From positions 186,001 to 250,000 of the forward strand of contig JAFLBN010000002.1 of NCBI GenBank assembly GCA_017303395.1: a DNA stretch of 64,000 nt. Reading direction: 5' to 3'. Each line of letters starts with the position of its first letter. Within the stretch, counting starts at the first letter, position 1. Origin of the DNA: Chitinophagales bacterium. GTDB taxonomy: Bacteria; Bacteroidota; Bacteroidia; Chitinophagales; Chitinophagaceae. Under the pieces are notes generated by a model, which was given only the letters and a program-made list of their open reading frames with translations, had not been told where the DNA came from and did not search any database. Positions 43,543-53,600 of the stretch are shown here, one piece after another. The translations under genes and the position numbers were made by a program.

Positions 43543-45237
43543 TTAATATACGTCTTCCGCTATTTTTAATTGTTTCCAGCTTGTGTTAATGTAGCCATCC
43601 CAAATAGTCCACAACAGTGCTATAGAGATAAATGTCAATAATATTTTTAGCCACACAAAATATATGGCATAGTGGGCCAAGCCCATACACCCCATGAAAA
43701 TAATTGCAAACAACATTTTCAACACCGCCTTACCTGCTTTTGTCTTCATTTGCTCCGGCATAGAAAAAGGCAGGTGTCTGTTGCCAAGATACATCAGTAT
43801 CAAAACATAGGTTGTAACATTGGCAGTTGCTAATATTACATCTATTAGTGCGCCAATACCCCACACATACAATACAAAACCTGTTACTACAATAACAAAT
43901 GGCAGGTAATACTTAATCCACATAGCTTTGAATGCACCACCCATTATACGTCCCGGAGATTCCAGAGGAGATGTGTAATATATCCAAGCAGCTTTGTATT
44001 GTTCTGTCATATTCATGTTACTCACCGCATTCAACAGTATGAATGAAGTCATGTATAATAAGAACAAGTGAGACCTTGTTTGCGACATCTTTTCAAACAA
44101 ATCTGCAAATGCAACATTGGTATTTAAGAAGAGATAGAAAAAATAGACAAACACATAAGCGAAACCAGGATATACCCTCATCTTAAAAGCCCTGCTGCGC
44201 GATGTTTGCAACCATGCAATAGAAAAACCTGCTTTTGATGCACTGCTACGATTGAACATATTGGCAAGGCTGATGTATAGTTTACTTTTACCTTCCTGCT
44301 TTACTCTTTTCTTAGGTGCTTCCACCTCTACCCCATCTATTGCAGATAGCTTACGAATGAAACTTGGAGCAAAGAACTTCACAGTTACCCATAGCATGAT
44401 GAATGGAGTCAACACGGCCAGAATACTAAGCCAACCCGTACCTGTAAGTGCTGCTGCTTTGGGCTGCACCCAATACCAACAAGATGCCAGCCAATAGGTA
44501 GGTGTGTATTTTATCCACGCAATCGTTTTGATATCGAACTGCTGAAATACCTCCTGATTGCGCATCTGCGGCATTACCATATAGTAAGTGGTAAATACGA
44601 GTATGGAGAAGAAAATCTGGAAATAACCAATTACATCTTTAAACTTCTCAGGTTTTGTAATCTTTAATAGCAATGAGTAGCATCCCATTACAAAGAACAG
44701 GCTCATCAATGTCAGAAAGAATAGTGGTACCGGGAACCATAGCGCCCCTTTCCATCCGTACAGAATTCCCCATACTATCCATGCCATTAAAGACATAGGA
44801 AATACACTCCTGAAAAAGTAGATAAATATGTGCAAGACTCTTGACAAGAATATTGTTCTGTCGCTGACAGGCTTTGGAAATATTATCAGCTTGTCGCGCG
44901 TATCTACCAATACGTTTGAAAAATCTGTTACCAACCCGAATGTGAGCAAAACAGTAAGCATTGTGTACAGTCCGAATAGTTTCAGATAAGGGTCTTCAAA
45001 AACTATTAACGGGAATATATACATGAAGCCTACAAAGAAACTGAGTATAAATGCTATAGTAGAAGCATACTTTATCTTCTTCTTTTTATTGGGCTGTTGC
45101 CTGCCCATAGTCAGTGGCTTTCTGTCATCCATCTTCAGCTTTACCGTAAGTATAGCTTTCAGTTGTGCGACATCTGCCCCCATACGCCTCCATAAACCGG
45201 ACGGCAACATGATGAGATACAAGAGTATTTTATTCAT
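43543..45237 (-). CDS. ABC-2 type permease, 564 aa
   Basis: A large membrane protein with about 10-12 hydrophobic segments (for example 58-80, 85-105, 140-165, 170-195, 205-225, 275-295, 350-375, and a cluster in 400-550). A cytoplasmic insert with Lys-rich sequence (about 310-335) divides the two membrane halves. No ATP-binding motif. It is the permease partner of the ATPase gene 7 bases upstream. Substrate unknown. Confidence 0.85.
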   Translation of the reverse strand: MNKILLYLIMLPSGLWRRMGADVAQLKAILTVKLKMDDRKPLTMGRQQPNKKKKIKYASTIAFILSFFVGFMYIFPLIVFEDPYLKLFGLYTMLTVLLTFGLVTDFSNVLVDTRDKLIIFPKPVSDRTIFLSRVLHIFIYFFRSVFPMSLMAWIVWGILYGWKGALWFPVPLFFLTLMSLFFVMGCYSLLLKITKPEKFKDVIGYFQIFFSILVFTTYYMVMPQMRNQEVFQQFDIKTIAWIKYTPTYWLASCWYWVQPKAAALTGTGWLSILAVLTPFIMLWVTVKFFAPSFIRKLSAIDGVEVEAPKKRVKQEGKSKLYISLANMFNRSSASKAGFSIAWLQTSRSRAFKMRVYPGFAYVFVYFFYLFLNTNVAFADLFEKMSQTRSHLFLLYMTSFILLNAVSNMNMTEQYKAAWIYYTSPLESPGRIMGGAFKAMWIKYYLPFVIVVTGFVLYVWGIGALIDVILATANVTTYVLILMYLGNRHLPFSMPEQMKTKAGKAVLKMLFAIIFMGCMGLAHYAIYFVWLKILLTFISIALLWTIWDGYINTSWKQLKIAEDVY

Positions 45238-45244
45238 ATTGCTG

Positions 45245-46036
45245 TTACAGTTGTTGCGTATTTGTATTATCTGTCATGGCTGATGCAAGGCTTCCCGCCT
45301 TTTCCAATAGATTATCAGCCATTGTAAGTTTAGAGAATATCTGTTCCAGCGACTCCCCGCTACCTGCCCTCAACTCGGCAAACGAGCCATTGGCAATGAT
45401 GGTGCCTTTGTCTATTAATACTATTGTATCAGATACTTTTTCAACCACATCCATCATGTGCGAACAATAGAAGATGGTCTTGCCTTCCTGCTTCAGTCTT
45501 TGCAGTAGCTCTTTTACCAATATCACAGCATTCGCATCCAAGCCTGATAATGGTTCGTCTAATATTACAATCGAAGGATTGTGCAGCAGTCCGCTTGCCA
45601 ACAACACTTTCTGCCTCATACCTTTTGAAAAACTGTCCATACGCTGGTCTATGTTTTCTGAGAGGCCAAATGAGTCGAGCATCTTCACCATCCTTTCTTC
45701 TATCACAGATGCGTCCATACCATATAGCGTACCTGTAAAATTCAGGTACTCTCTGGGAGTCAGCAAATCATACAGTTCTGCCAATTCGGGGATGTAACCA
45801 ATCATGCGTTTTACATCCATCAAGCTATCGCGCAGGTTCTTACCGGCTACAATCACATCTCCTGTATAATCCTGTATCACACCTGTCAGTACTTTCACAG
45901 TGGTAGATTTGCCGGCACCATTTGGCCCTATGTACCCGATTATCTGCCCTGGATATACATCCAGATTAATGTTGTTCAGTACAGTTTTATCACCGTATTG
46001 CTTTGTAAGGTTCGATATAGAAATAATTGGCTCCAT
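45245..46036 (-). CDS. ABC transporter ATP-binding protein (ABC-2 class)
   Basis: 263 residues from ATG 46036 (MEPIISISNLTKQYG); an upstream ATG at 46069 falls inside a hairpin and is less likely. Walker A GPNGAGKST at 37-45, signature FSKGMRQK, Walker B IVILDEPLSGLD, H-loop YCSHMMD. Drives the permease encoded 7 bases downstream; the third gene of the operon is an M1 aminopeptidase. Confidence 0.93.
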   Translation of the reverse strand: MEPIISISNLTKQYGDKTVLNNINLDVYPGQIIGYIGPNGAGKSTTVKVLTGVIQDYTGDVIVAGKNLRDSLMDVKRMIGYIPELAELYDLLTPREYLNFTGTLYGMDASVIEERMVKMLDSFGLSENIDQRMDSFSKGMRQKVLLASGLLHNPSIVILDEPLSGLDANAVILVKELLQRLKQEGKTIFYCSHMMDVVEKVSDTIVLIDKGTIIANGSFAELRAGSGESLEQIFSKLTMADNLLEKAGSLASAMTDNTNTQQL

Positions 46037-46052
46037 TGTCCGTAAAATTATA

Positions 46053-46086
46053 ATTCCTCCACACAACAACTGCTGTGCAGAGGAAT
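46053..46086 (-). terminator. Hairpin between the NADP-binding protein and ABC ATPase genes
   Basis: Outer arms ATTCCTC / GAGGAAT (46053-46059, 46080-46086) with an inner CACA/TGTG pairing, and TATAATTTTA after it on the minus strand. May end the upstream gene or lie in the 5' leader of the ATPase gene. Confidence 0.5.
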
Positions 46087-46119
46087 AAAATAAAGTAAAA
46101 TAACCCGTTTAAGGTGATA

Positions 46120-46764
46120 TTATGCTTTTAATAGTTTGAATGCATGAGACCATTGATTGTTAAGAAAACCCGGAATGCACCACAACATACACAGTGGTTC
46201 AATAGCTCTGCCTGCAGTAGCTTTTCCCATATCTTCCACTTCCCAGCCAAATTTGTCAAGTATTTCAGTTACCTGAGCTTTTGCAGCAGCATTATTGCCA
46301 CAAATAAACATACTTGGCTTGCCCTCTTTGAAAGATGGCATATACATATGCCCGCTACCAATACTATTAAAAGCTTTCACGAAATGTACCTCCGGAAAAC
46401 GAGCTTGCAGTATCTCTATAAGTGACTCATCTTTTGTAAAAAACTTCAATACACCATCCTGTGGTGCTTCTTTAGCAATGGGGTTTGTTGGGTCTATTAC
46501 TGTTTTGTGGTTAAAATGCTGTGGCCCTGCTGCTTCTATTACCTCCGCAGCAATATTACCCTGAACTGCCAGTACTAATAAATCGCCAAACTTGGCGGCC
46601 GCTTCAAAACCACCAACACTTGCATTGTTTCCGTTATTTGTTTTCCATTCTGTGAGTTTCGAAACATCTCTTGTACCTAACATCACCTCATGACCAGATT
46701 TAATAAACCCTGTACCTAATGCCTTTGCAACGGCACCCGAACCTAATATGCCAATTTTAATCAT
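46120..46764 (-). CDS. NADP-binding protein of the F420-dependent NADP reductase-like family
   Basis: 214 residues with a Rossmann motif at the N-terminus (IGILGSGAVAKALG, 4-17) and the TRDVSKL loop, which suggests NADP preference. The rest (VIDPTNPI, HFVKAFNSIGSGHM) follows the Npd/F420-oxidoreductase-like group, which is widespread in organisms without F420, so the real substrate is unknown. Soluble, cytoplasmic. Confidence 0.9.
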   Translation of the reverse strand: MIKIGILGSGAVAKALGTGFIKSGHEVMLGTRDVSKLTEWKTNNGNNASVGGFEAAAKFGDLLVLAVQGNIAAEVIEAAGPQHFNHKTVIDPTNPIAKEAPQDGVLKFFTKDESLIEILQARFPEVHFVKAFNSIGSGHMYMPSFKEGKPSMFICGNNAAAKAQVTEILDKFGWEVEDMGKATAGRAIEPLCMLWCIPGFLNNQWSHAFKLLKA

Positions 46765-46871
46765 ACATTTAATGTTTAATACAATTAAATTACTTGATAA
46801 ATTAATAGATAATACAGCAATAATCGATATTTTCTACATTAAAAACCAACTATAATAAGGAAAAATCTGTC

Positions 46872-46901
46872 TTTGGGTATAGGACTAATGCCCTACATTT
46901 A
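46872..46901 (+). promoter_or_regulatory. Promoter of the first T9SS surface protein
   Basis: TTTG at 46872-46875 (-33) and TACATTTA at 46894-46901 (-7, one mismatch to TAnnTTTG), 18 bases apart; about 60 bases of 5' leader before ATG 46965. Confidence 0.55.
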
Positions 46902-46964
46902 ATAATTTAGTGCGGACTGTACTTATTATAATATTTTAAAAATTGAAATTGTAAGATTATAAAT

Positions 46965-49900
46965 ATGAGAACGATGAAAAAATATACAAAAACCCTACTA
47001 CTGGCTGTAGCATCCTGTCTGCTACTTTTCAGTCCGAAGTTGGCGAAAGCCTGCCACTTTGGTGCAGCCGACCTATTCGTTACTTATACTGGTCCTGGTA
47101 TTGACGGTTGTACTGGTACAACTGTTTATCAGTATGATGTTACATGTATAATATACTATGCATGTCAAACCTGTTACACAGATGGTGGTGCAGGTGGTGT
47201 CAATATCGCTTATTCTTCTGCATTAGCTCCTGGTGGTAATGTAACTTGTAATCCTGCAAAACCAAATGCTGACACATTACATGCATTGTGTCCAGCATAT
47301 AACGACTCTAATAGCTGTAAACAACAAACAGCTGCATCTGCAGTGAAGTTTCCGGCATTCCAGGCCAGAACGTATGTTGGAACAGTTGTATTGCCTAGTG
47401 CACAACCAGACTGGACGTTCTCTTTCTCCAGCTGTTGCAGAAATAATTCAAACCTTGTAGGCGGTTCAGGTAATAGTATATATATAGAGGCTATGCTTAA
47501 TAATCAGATTAAGTATAATAATAGTACTCCACGCTTCCTGAACAGCCCACTACCTTATATATGCGTTAACCAACCTAATATATATCTGACGGGCCCATTC
47601 GACCCGAATGGTGACTCACTCAGTGTTCAGCAACAAGCACCTATGAGCGGCCCTGCAGCTTTTCTTACTTACAATCCGGGCTTTAGTGTTGCTGACCCTG
47701 TAGGTTCGTCTGGTGCCAATCCATACAAGCTAAACTCCACTACTGGTGCTGCGACATTCACCCCACTGAACATAGGCAATCCTTGTCTTAATTTCAGGAT
47801 AGATGAATATGACCGTTCTACAGGTTTGCGTACAGCATACACCATGAGGGACGTACAAATTTCAATTCTGCCATGTGCTGCTCCACCTCCAGGTATCGAC
47901 TCATTGAAGCCAACTCTAACTATCAATGATGGCTCACTGGTAGATGTTGACGCTGGTAACGGCAAAACAAATGGTAAGGCAATCGTAACATGTCCTGGTA
48001 ATAAACTTAACTTCAGTATTAACTCTTCTACTAATAATACAGCCAGCTATCTGGATATGTATGCAAATACATTTGTTATTCCCGGTTCTACTTTTAACAT
48101 TGTAGGTAAAGGAACAAATAGTATTACAGGTACGTTTGACTGGACTCCGACTGTTGCAGATATCGGTGAACATACATTGATAGTTACATCTGCTGACTCT
48201 AGCTGTAATGCAAATCAGCCGATTGTACTAAAAAACTACACCGTTGTATTAATAAAAGTTATTAAGGGCCTGGATGCCGGTAATGATGTTTCTACTTGCG
48301 AATTGAATCCAATTCCACGCCAATTGTTTGTAAAAGGTTATGGCAATCTTAAACTAAATATTAAATGGAAAGACATCAGCGGTGGTCAGGCAGCATTCCT
48401 GAACTCTGATACTATTTACAATCCAATTTCAATAGCTAATAAAACTACCAACTACATAGTTACATCAACTGATTTGAAAGGTAATTGTAAATCTTCAGAC
48501 ACAGTTACTGTTTTTGTTGATAAAAGTAATACGATTGATATTTTCCCATTGGCAACAAACTTTGTGATGTGTCGCCCTGATTATCTACAGTTGGATGCGA
48601 TTGTTACAGGTAGAGGACCAATTACTAATATGAATTGCGGGCCTACAACTAACAATAGTTGTACAACACCAGATACGCTCTTTACTTGGGGTTCGCCTAC
48701 ATTTGGTACTGGATTCTCATTCGATACTATTGGTACGAACACGCCTGTTATGAAAATCAAGGATGCTGTTACAGGTAAGTTTCAATTCCTGATTACAAAA
48801 GAAGAGTTGAAAGAGTATGGCTTGCCATCTTCAACAATTCAGAGCATTTCTTTTGAGACTACTAAGAATACAACTACAAACTTCGATTTCAGCAATTTCA
48901 CAATATCAATGAAGTGTGTTGATGCAAGTGTTAAATCATTAAATAAGGCCACTGGGTTTATTACCGGTACAGTACCTGTTTATACAGCCCCTGGAAATAT
49001 ACAATTCCCTAATCAATGGCATAAATTCAAATTCGATACTCCATATTCCTGGGATACTACTAAAAACCTCTTAGTTGAAATTTGCTGGAGCAATAATCCT
49101 CAGCCTGGTGGTGCTTGTGTTCCGGGTAATGGAGAGCCTCCTATATTAAAATTCATGCCGACTACATATGCTGCTACATTGTTTGTTGGGCCAACAGTTG
49201 TAACAAACACATCAGTTTGCGGCACTACAACTGCAGCTAATATTGAGCAATATGTAACACGTCCGGTATTTAAATTTGACTATTGTGAAGCCCCTGGTTC
49301 TATATTTACATTCAAATGGACGCCTGGCGAATACTTGTCTGATTCTACTATCAAACAACCATTGGCATATGTAAATAAAACAGTTTCTTACTCAGTAGAA
49401 ACAGGTGGTCGTAATGGTTGTTGGTTGCGCGATACAATTAATGTTTTTGTACCACAGCACGATTTCTACGCATTGCCAAAAGACACAGCAATATGCTTTG
49501 GAGAAACAGCACCGCTTGAAATTCGCAATGGTACATACTACAAATGGTACGAGTATGAAAATGGCCAGTACAAATCTGCACATCAGTCTCTGAGCTGCGA
49601 TTTGTGTGCAAATCCGATAGCAAAACCAAAGAAAACAACACACTACAAAATAGCTGTAGGTGACGAAGTATTCTGTTTTGATACAATAGATGCATACATA
49701 ACAGTAAAACCATTGCCTGTAGTAAAAATCCTGACACCGGATACAATGGTGAAAGCAGGACAAAGCCTTCAGTTGATGGTAAATGGTGCAAGGTTGTATA
49801 ACTGGAGTCCTGTAGCATCGCTGAACAATCCGAACATATCTTACCCGATAGCCACACCTACAGAATCTACTATGTATGTAGTAGCGGGTATAGCAAGCAA

Positions 49901-50222
49901 TGGTTGTCGTTCATTCGATACTGTTCGCGTTGGTGTAGATTATCGTTCCAACCTGATTGTTCCAACAGCCTTCAGTCCGAATGCTGATGGTAAGAATGAT
50001 GTGTTCCGTGTTAGCAACATGACGGTACAACGTTATGTAGAGTTCAGGGTATTCAATCGTTGGGGTCAGGAAGTGTACAATGGTACAGACGGCCGCAAAG
50101 GCTGGGATGGTACATGGAAAGGTGTACCACAGGAGATAGGTAACTATCAGTACCTGATACGCGTTGCATATCCTGATGGTTTTGTAGAAACCTACAAGGG
50201 TGATGTGACACTTGTGAGATAA
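46965..50222 (+). CDS. Large T9SS type B surface protein, copy 1 (with inserted domain)
   Basis: 1085 residues. Signal peptide (about 1-30, cleavage after AKA); a Cys-rich N-terminal region of about 250 residues; Ig/PKD-like beta domains from about 340; and a type B sorting (gliding-motility-associated C-terminal) domain at about 995-1085, marked by VPTAFSPNADGKNDVF, FRVFNRWGQEVY and GWDGTWKG. It is exported by Sec and then across the outer membrane by the type IX system. Compared with the two following paralogues it carries an extra block of about 230 residues (roughly 548-780) inside one Ig-like repeat. Likely an adhesin or matrix component; not proven. The start may be M4. Confidence 0.9.
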   Translation: MRTMKKYTKTLLLAVASCLLLFSPKLAKACHFGAADLFVTYTGPGIDGCTGTTVYQYDVTCIIYYACQTCYTDGGAGGVNIAYSSALAPGGNVTCNPAKPNADTLHALCPAYNDSNSCKQQTAASAVKFPAFQARTYVGTVVLPSAQPDWTFSFSSCCRNNSNLVGGSGNSIYIEAMLNNQIKYNNSTPRFLNSPLPYICVNQPNIYLTGPFDPNGDSLSVQQQAPMSGPAAFLTYNPGFSVADPVGSSGANPYKLNSTTGAATFTPLNIGNPCLNFRIDEYDRSTGLRTAYTMRDVQISILPCAAPPPGIDSLKPTLTINDGSLVDVDAGNGKTNGKAIVTCPGNKLNFSINSSTNNTASYLDMYANTFVIPGSTFNIVGKGTNSITGTFDWTPTVADIGEHTLIVTSADSSCNANQPIVLKNYTVVLIKVIKGLDAGNDVSTCELNPIPRQLFVKGYGNLKLNIKWKDISGGQAAFLNSDTIYNPISIANKTTNYIVTSTDLKGNCKSSDTVTVFVDKSNTIDIFPLATNFVMCRPDYLQLDAIVTGRGPITNMNCGPTTNNSCTTPDTLFTWGSPTFGTGFSFDTIGTNTPVMKIKDAVTGKFQFLITKEELKEYGLPSSTIQSISFETTKNTTTNFDFSNFTISMKCVDASVKSLNKATGFITGTVPVYTAPGNIQFPNQWHKFKFDTPYSWDTTKNLLVEICWSNNPQPGGACVPGNGEPPILKFMPTTYAATLFVGPTVVTNTSVCGTTTAANIEQYVTRPVFKFDYCEAPGSIFTFKWTPGEYLSDSTIKQPLAYVNKTVSYSVETGGRNGCWLRDTINVFVPQHDFYALPKDTAICFGETAPLEIRNGTYYKWYEYENGQYKSAHQSLSCDLCANPIAKPKKTTHYKIAVGDEVFCFDTIDAYITVKPLPVVKILTPDTMVKAGQSLQLMVNGARLYNWSPVASLNNPNISYPIATPTESTMYVVAGIASNGCRSFDTVRVGVDYRSNLIVPTAFSPNADGKNDVFRVSNMTVQRYVEFRVFNRWGQEVYNGTDGRKGWDGTWKGVPQEIGNYQYLIRVAYPDGFVETYKGDVTLVR

Positions 50223-50232
50223 GAAATCAGTA

Positions 50233-50284
50233 ATTACTATAAGTTAAAAGCCAGAGATATCTCTGGCTTTTAACTTATAGTAAT
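50233..50284 (+). terminator. Terminator with 26-base perfect arms
   Basis: A perfect palindrome, arms 50233-50258 and 50259-50284, centre ATAT, containing AAGCCAGAG/CTCTGGCTTT. It follows the first T9SS gene by 10 bases. Confidence 0.85.
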
Positions 50285-50416
50285 ATTTTATAAAATACCC
50301 AACAACTCGTTTAAAAATCCAGTCTATAATTAAGGATATAAACCATAAATAATATAAATTACAGTATCTGTTACTATTGGTATATCCAATCGTAAATAAA
50401 ACACATTATTAATCGT

Positions 50417-53383
50417 ATGAAATTAAGACAACTATTACTTGGGCTAATTCTGACAGTACTTGCAGTAATGTCTAATCCCAATGTAGCTAAAGCAGATCAC
50501 TGTGCTGGTGGAGAGTTGGTGTATGAGTGGATTTCTGATTCAACATATCGTTTCATCCTCAAGTTTTACAGAGATTGTAATGGTATTGATGCATACGCTA
50601 CGCAAAATTTATGTATGTACGACTCATGCAGTAGTTATTCTGCTTCTGTTGTAATGCAAAAATGGTCAGGTTCTTTGCCAGATGGTCGCCCCAATGGTTC
50701 ACCGGTAGCAGCAGGCTGTTCGGGCTACCCTACAAAATGCGAATCAACAAGTTCAGGTATTCCCGGCTATAGAGAATGGTGGTACTCCTGTATCGTCCAA
50801 CTTCCATCCCGATGTAGATATTGGAAATTTGCCATATGGATTAGTGCCCGCAACTACAGCTTGAATATACCCGGTGGTAATTTATACCTTGAAACAACTT
50901 TTGACAACCTGAATGCTCAAGGCAACTCTTCGCCCTATTTCTCAATCAAACCTGTTCCCTATGCATGTATAAACCAACCAACAACATATAATAATGGAGC
51001 CATTGACCCGGACTCCGACTCGTTATCAACCGAAATTCTTAATCCATTAACTGGATCTAGTTGTACAAGCCCACCTACTAATCTAACACTTACAGGTGCA
51101 TTGACACCACCATTAAGCATACCTACTAATCCATTTCAGGTTAATAATACATTCGCCACAAATGCTGTAACAGGTAATTTATCATTCACACCTGCAGTAA
51201 TTGGCCCTGGCACCGTAACTGTAAGAACAAAAGAATATCGTCGCGGTTTGTTAATTGGTTCGATAATGCGTGATGTACAGGTACAAGTTTTGGCATGCAG
51301 TGCAGTTGTACCGACTGTAACACCTGTTACAGGTTCTATTGTTGGAGGTAATTATTCTTTAAACAGATTTAATGGTTGTGCAGGTCAGCAATTGAGTTTC
51401 TGCTATGAAATTAAATCTACAGATACAGCAGCAATACTTATAGCAGATGATAATCATCAGTTTTCAATTCCCAATGCAACAATAACATACACTCAACAAG
51501 CAAGTGATACTGTGATAGGTTGTTTTTCGTGGACACCTACAGTTGCTGATTCAGGTCTGCGTAATCTGATCTTAACAATTAAAGACTCAACATGCAGGCC
51601 TCCTGGTATATTATTATATCAGACATTCACATTGCCTATATATATATGGCCTGTTACAAAGGCATTACCAGATACTACGGTATGTAAAAACCAAACTGCA
51701 TATTTGGGTGTAACTGGTGGTGGCAATTTCCAATGGACTGTATTGCCCGGAGGTTCTCCAATCACAAGTCTTAACAACCCTAATTCCCAATATCCTATTG
51801 CAACACCAGGGTTATCCACAACATATGTCGTGACATCTACAATCAATCCTTATTGTATAAGAAACAAGGATACGGTGACTGTAAACATTATCAATGGTCC
51901 GGCTTTTGTACCGCTAAAAGATACGCTTACTTGTCCGTGGAATCCTGTAAAATTAGATTTGAATGTAACTAAGATACCTGGTGTTACTTATAAGTATAAA
52001 TGGACACCTGCAACTTATTTGAGTAGTGATACCGTAGAAGCCCCAGTGATAGTGTCGAACAATGATATTACATATACTGTACGTATTAGTTCTTCACAAA
52101 ACAATTGTCAATCTTTTGACACTGTACTTGTAGATCTTTTAGATGGCTTCCTGCTGGATAATATAGATACTGCAGTATGTAATGGTGCAACTATACAAAC
52201 AAGAATAACGGGTGACTCACGTTATACTTATTCATGGTCTTCCAGTTCATCAATACCTGGATTATTTGACAATCCAAATAAAATGGATCCTATTATTTCA
52301 CCGTCGCCAATTGGTAAAAACACTTATCTGGTTAAGGCTACACATGCAAACTGTCCTAATAAAGATAGTGTTGCAGAGTTTGATATTGATGTTCAACCTA
52401 TACCAGATGTTACATTGGGTAGTGATGAATCTATGTGCGAAGGAGATACACTTAAATTAAATGCTAGTATTATACCTAATAATTACACATTTGCTCTTAA
52501 CTGGACACCTGGCGCATCATTAGATAATGGTACTATTGCTAATCCGATATTTAAAGCTCAACAAACTACACAATTAATACTTACTGCTTCGACCTCTGCA
52601 GGATGTAATGATGCTGACACTATTTTATTAACAGTATTCCCGGCAGACTTTATTACGGCAACAGGAGATACAAGTATTTGTCCGGGCGAAAAAACCGCAT
52701 TACATGTTACGGGCAAAGGTGTAAAAACTTTCAGATGGTACCCTGACTATAAAATAAGCAGCCCTACATCTGCAGACCCATGGGTAACGCCATCTACAAC
52801 GCAAGTATATACAGTGTATGCTGTTGATACTAACTCTTGCTACGATACCGCAAAAGTAAAAGTATCTGTGTATCCTGGTGGACGTATATTCTTACCAGAC
52901 ACAATACGCATATACCCTGGAGAATCTTTTGAAATGAATCCTACTGGCAACTGTACATACTTTAGTTGGTTCCCTCAGGTCGGACTATCTAATCCTAATA
53001 TTTCAAACCCTATCGCAAAACCTGATGTTAACACTAAATATCTGGTGACCGGCACAACCGAATCGGGCTGTACAGTATCTGATTCTGTCAACATACTTGT
53101 GTCTTCAGAAAGTATGTTGAATGTTCCAAATGCATTCAAACCAGGCAACGGCGCAAATAGTACTTTCAAAATCTTAAGACGTGGCGATGCTACCCTGAAA
53201 AAGTTTGAAATATTCAATCGTTGGGGGCAAAAAGTATTCAGCACAACCAATATAGATGAAGGTTGGGACGGTACATATAATGGGGAGCCACAACCTATGG
53301 GTGTATATGTTTACTCAATAGAGGCAATAACTAAGAGCGGTACAAGATTCACTAAGCAAGGCAACGTAACCTTGATACGTTAA
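50417..53383 (+). CDS. Large T9SS type B surface protein, copy 2
   Basis: 988 residues. Signal peptide 1-26 (ending VAKA-DH). N-terminal conserved block CAGGELVYEWIS...FYRDCNG followed by a region with SSPYFSIKPVPYACINQP and YNNGAIDPDSDSL; then five or six Ig/PKD-like repeats of about 90 residues with the recurring core W-x-P...L...PI...T-T-Y-V-V. Type B sorting domain at about 899-988 (VPNAFKPGNGANSTF, EIFNRWGQKVF, GWDGTYNGEPQP). Almost the same length as copy 3 and clearly homologous along its whole length. Cell-surface or secreted; adhesion is a plausible role. Confidence 0.9.
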   Translation: MKLRQLLLGLILTVLAVMSNPNVAKADHCAGGELVYEWISDSTYRFILKFYRDCNGIDAYATQNLCMYDSCSSYSASVVMQKWSGSLPDGRPNGSPVAAGCSGYPTKCESTSSGIPGYREWWYSCIVQLPSRCRYWKFAIWISARNYSLNIPGGNLYLETTFDNLNAQGNSSPYFSIKPVPYACINQPTTYNNGAIDPDSDSLSTEILNPLTGSSCTSPPTNLTLTGALTPPLSIPTNPFQVNNTFATNAVTGNLSFTPAVIGPGTVTVRTKEYRRGLLIGSIMRDVQVQVLACSAVVPTVTPVTGSIVGGNYSLNRFNGCAGQQLSFCYEIKSTDTAAILIADDNHQFSIPNATITYTQQASDTVIGCFSWTPTVADSGLRNLILTIKDSTCRPPGILLYQTFTLPIYIWPVTKALPDTTVCKNQTAYLGVTGGGNFQWTVLPGGSPITSLNNPNSQYPIATPGLSTTYVVTSTINPYCIRNKDTVTVNIINGPAFVPLKDTLTCPWNPVKLDLNVTKIPGVTYKYKWTPATYLSSDTVEAPVIVSNNDITYTVRISSSQNNCQSFDTVLVDLLDGFLLDNIDTAVCNGATIQTRITGDSRYTYSWSSSSSIPGLFDNPNKMDPIISPSPIGKNTYLVKATHANCPNKDSVAEFDIDVQPIPDVTLGSDESMCEGDTLKLNASIIPNNYTFALNWTPGASLDNGTIANPIFKAQQTTQLILTASTSAGCNDADTILLTVFPADFITATGDTSICPGEKTALHVTGKGVKTFRWYPDYKISSPTSADPWVTPSTTQVYTVYAVDTNSCYDTAKVKVSVYPGGRIFLPDTIRIYPGESFEMNPTGNCTYFSWFPQVGLSNPNISNPIAKPDVNTKYLVTGTTESGCTVSDSVNILVSSESMLNVPNAFKPGNGANSTFKILRRGDATLKKFEIFNRWGQKVFSTTNIDEGWDGTYNGEPQPMGVYVYSIEAITKSGTRFTKQGNVTLIR

Positions 53384-53395
53384 TCAGGTACAAGT

Positions 53396-53442
53396 ATATC
53401 AATAAAAAAGGTGTCGCGTTGCGGCACCTTTTTTATTGATAT
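53396..53442 (+). terminator. Terminator after copy 2, long palindrome
   Basis: ATATCAATAAAAAAGGTG / CACCTTTTTTATTGATAT with an inner CGC/GCG stem; about 21 pairs in all with one mismatch. Confidence 0.85.
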
Positions 53443-53600
53443 TAATATATAGTTTAAAATAAAAATCAATTCGATACCCAACAAAAAGAAAGATATTCAT
53501 GTCTTATTTATTATAGCAATTTATAAATAAATAAACGTTTAGTTATTATTAATGAATTGTAAATAAGACCATTCCTTTTATTTACTGAAAATGAATATCT

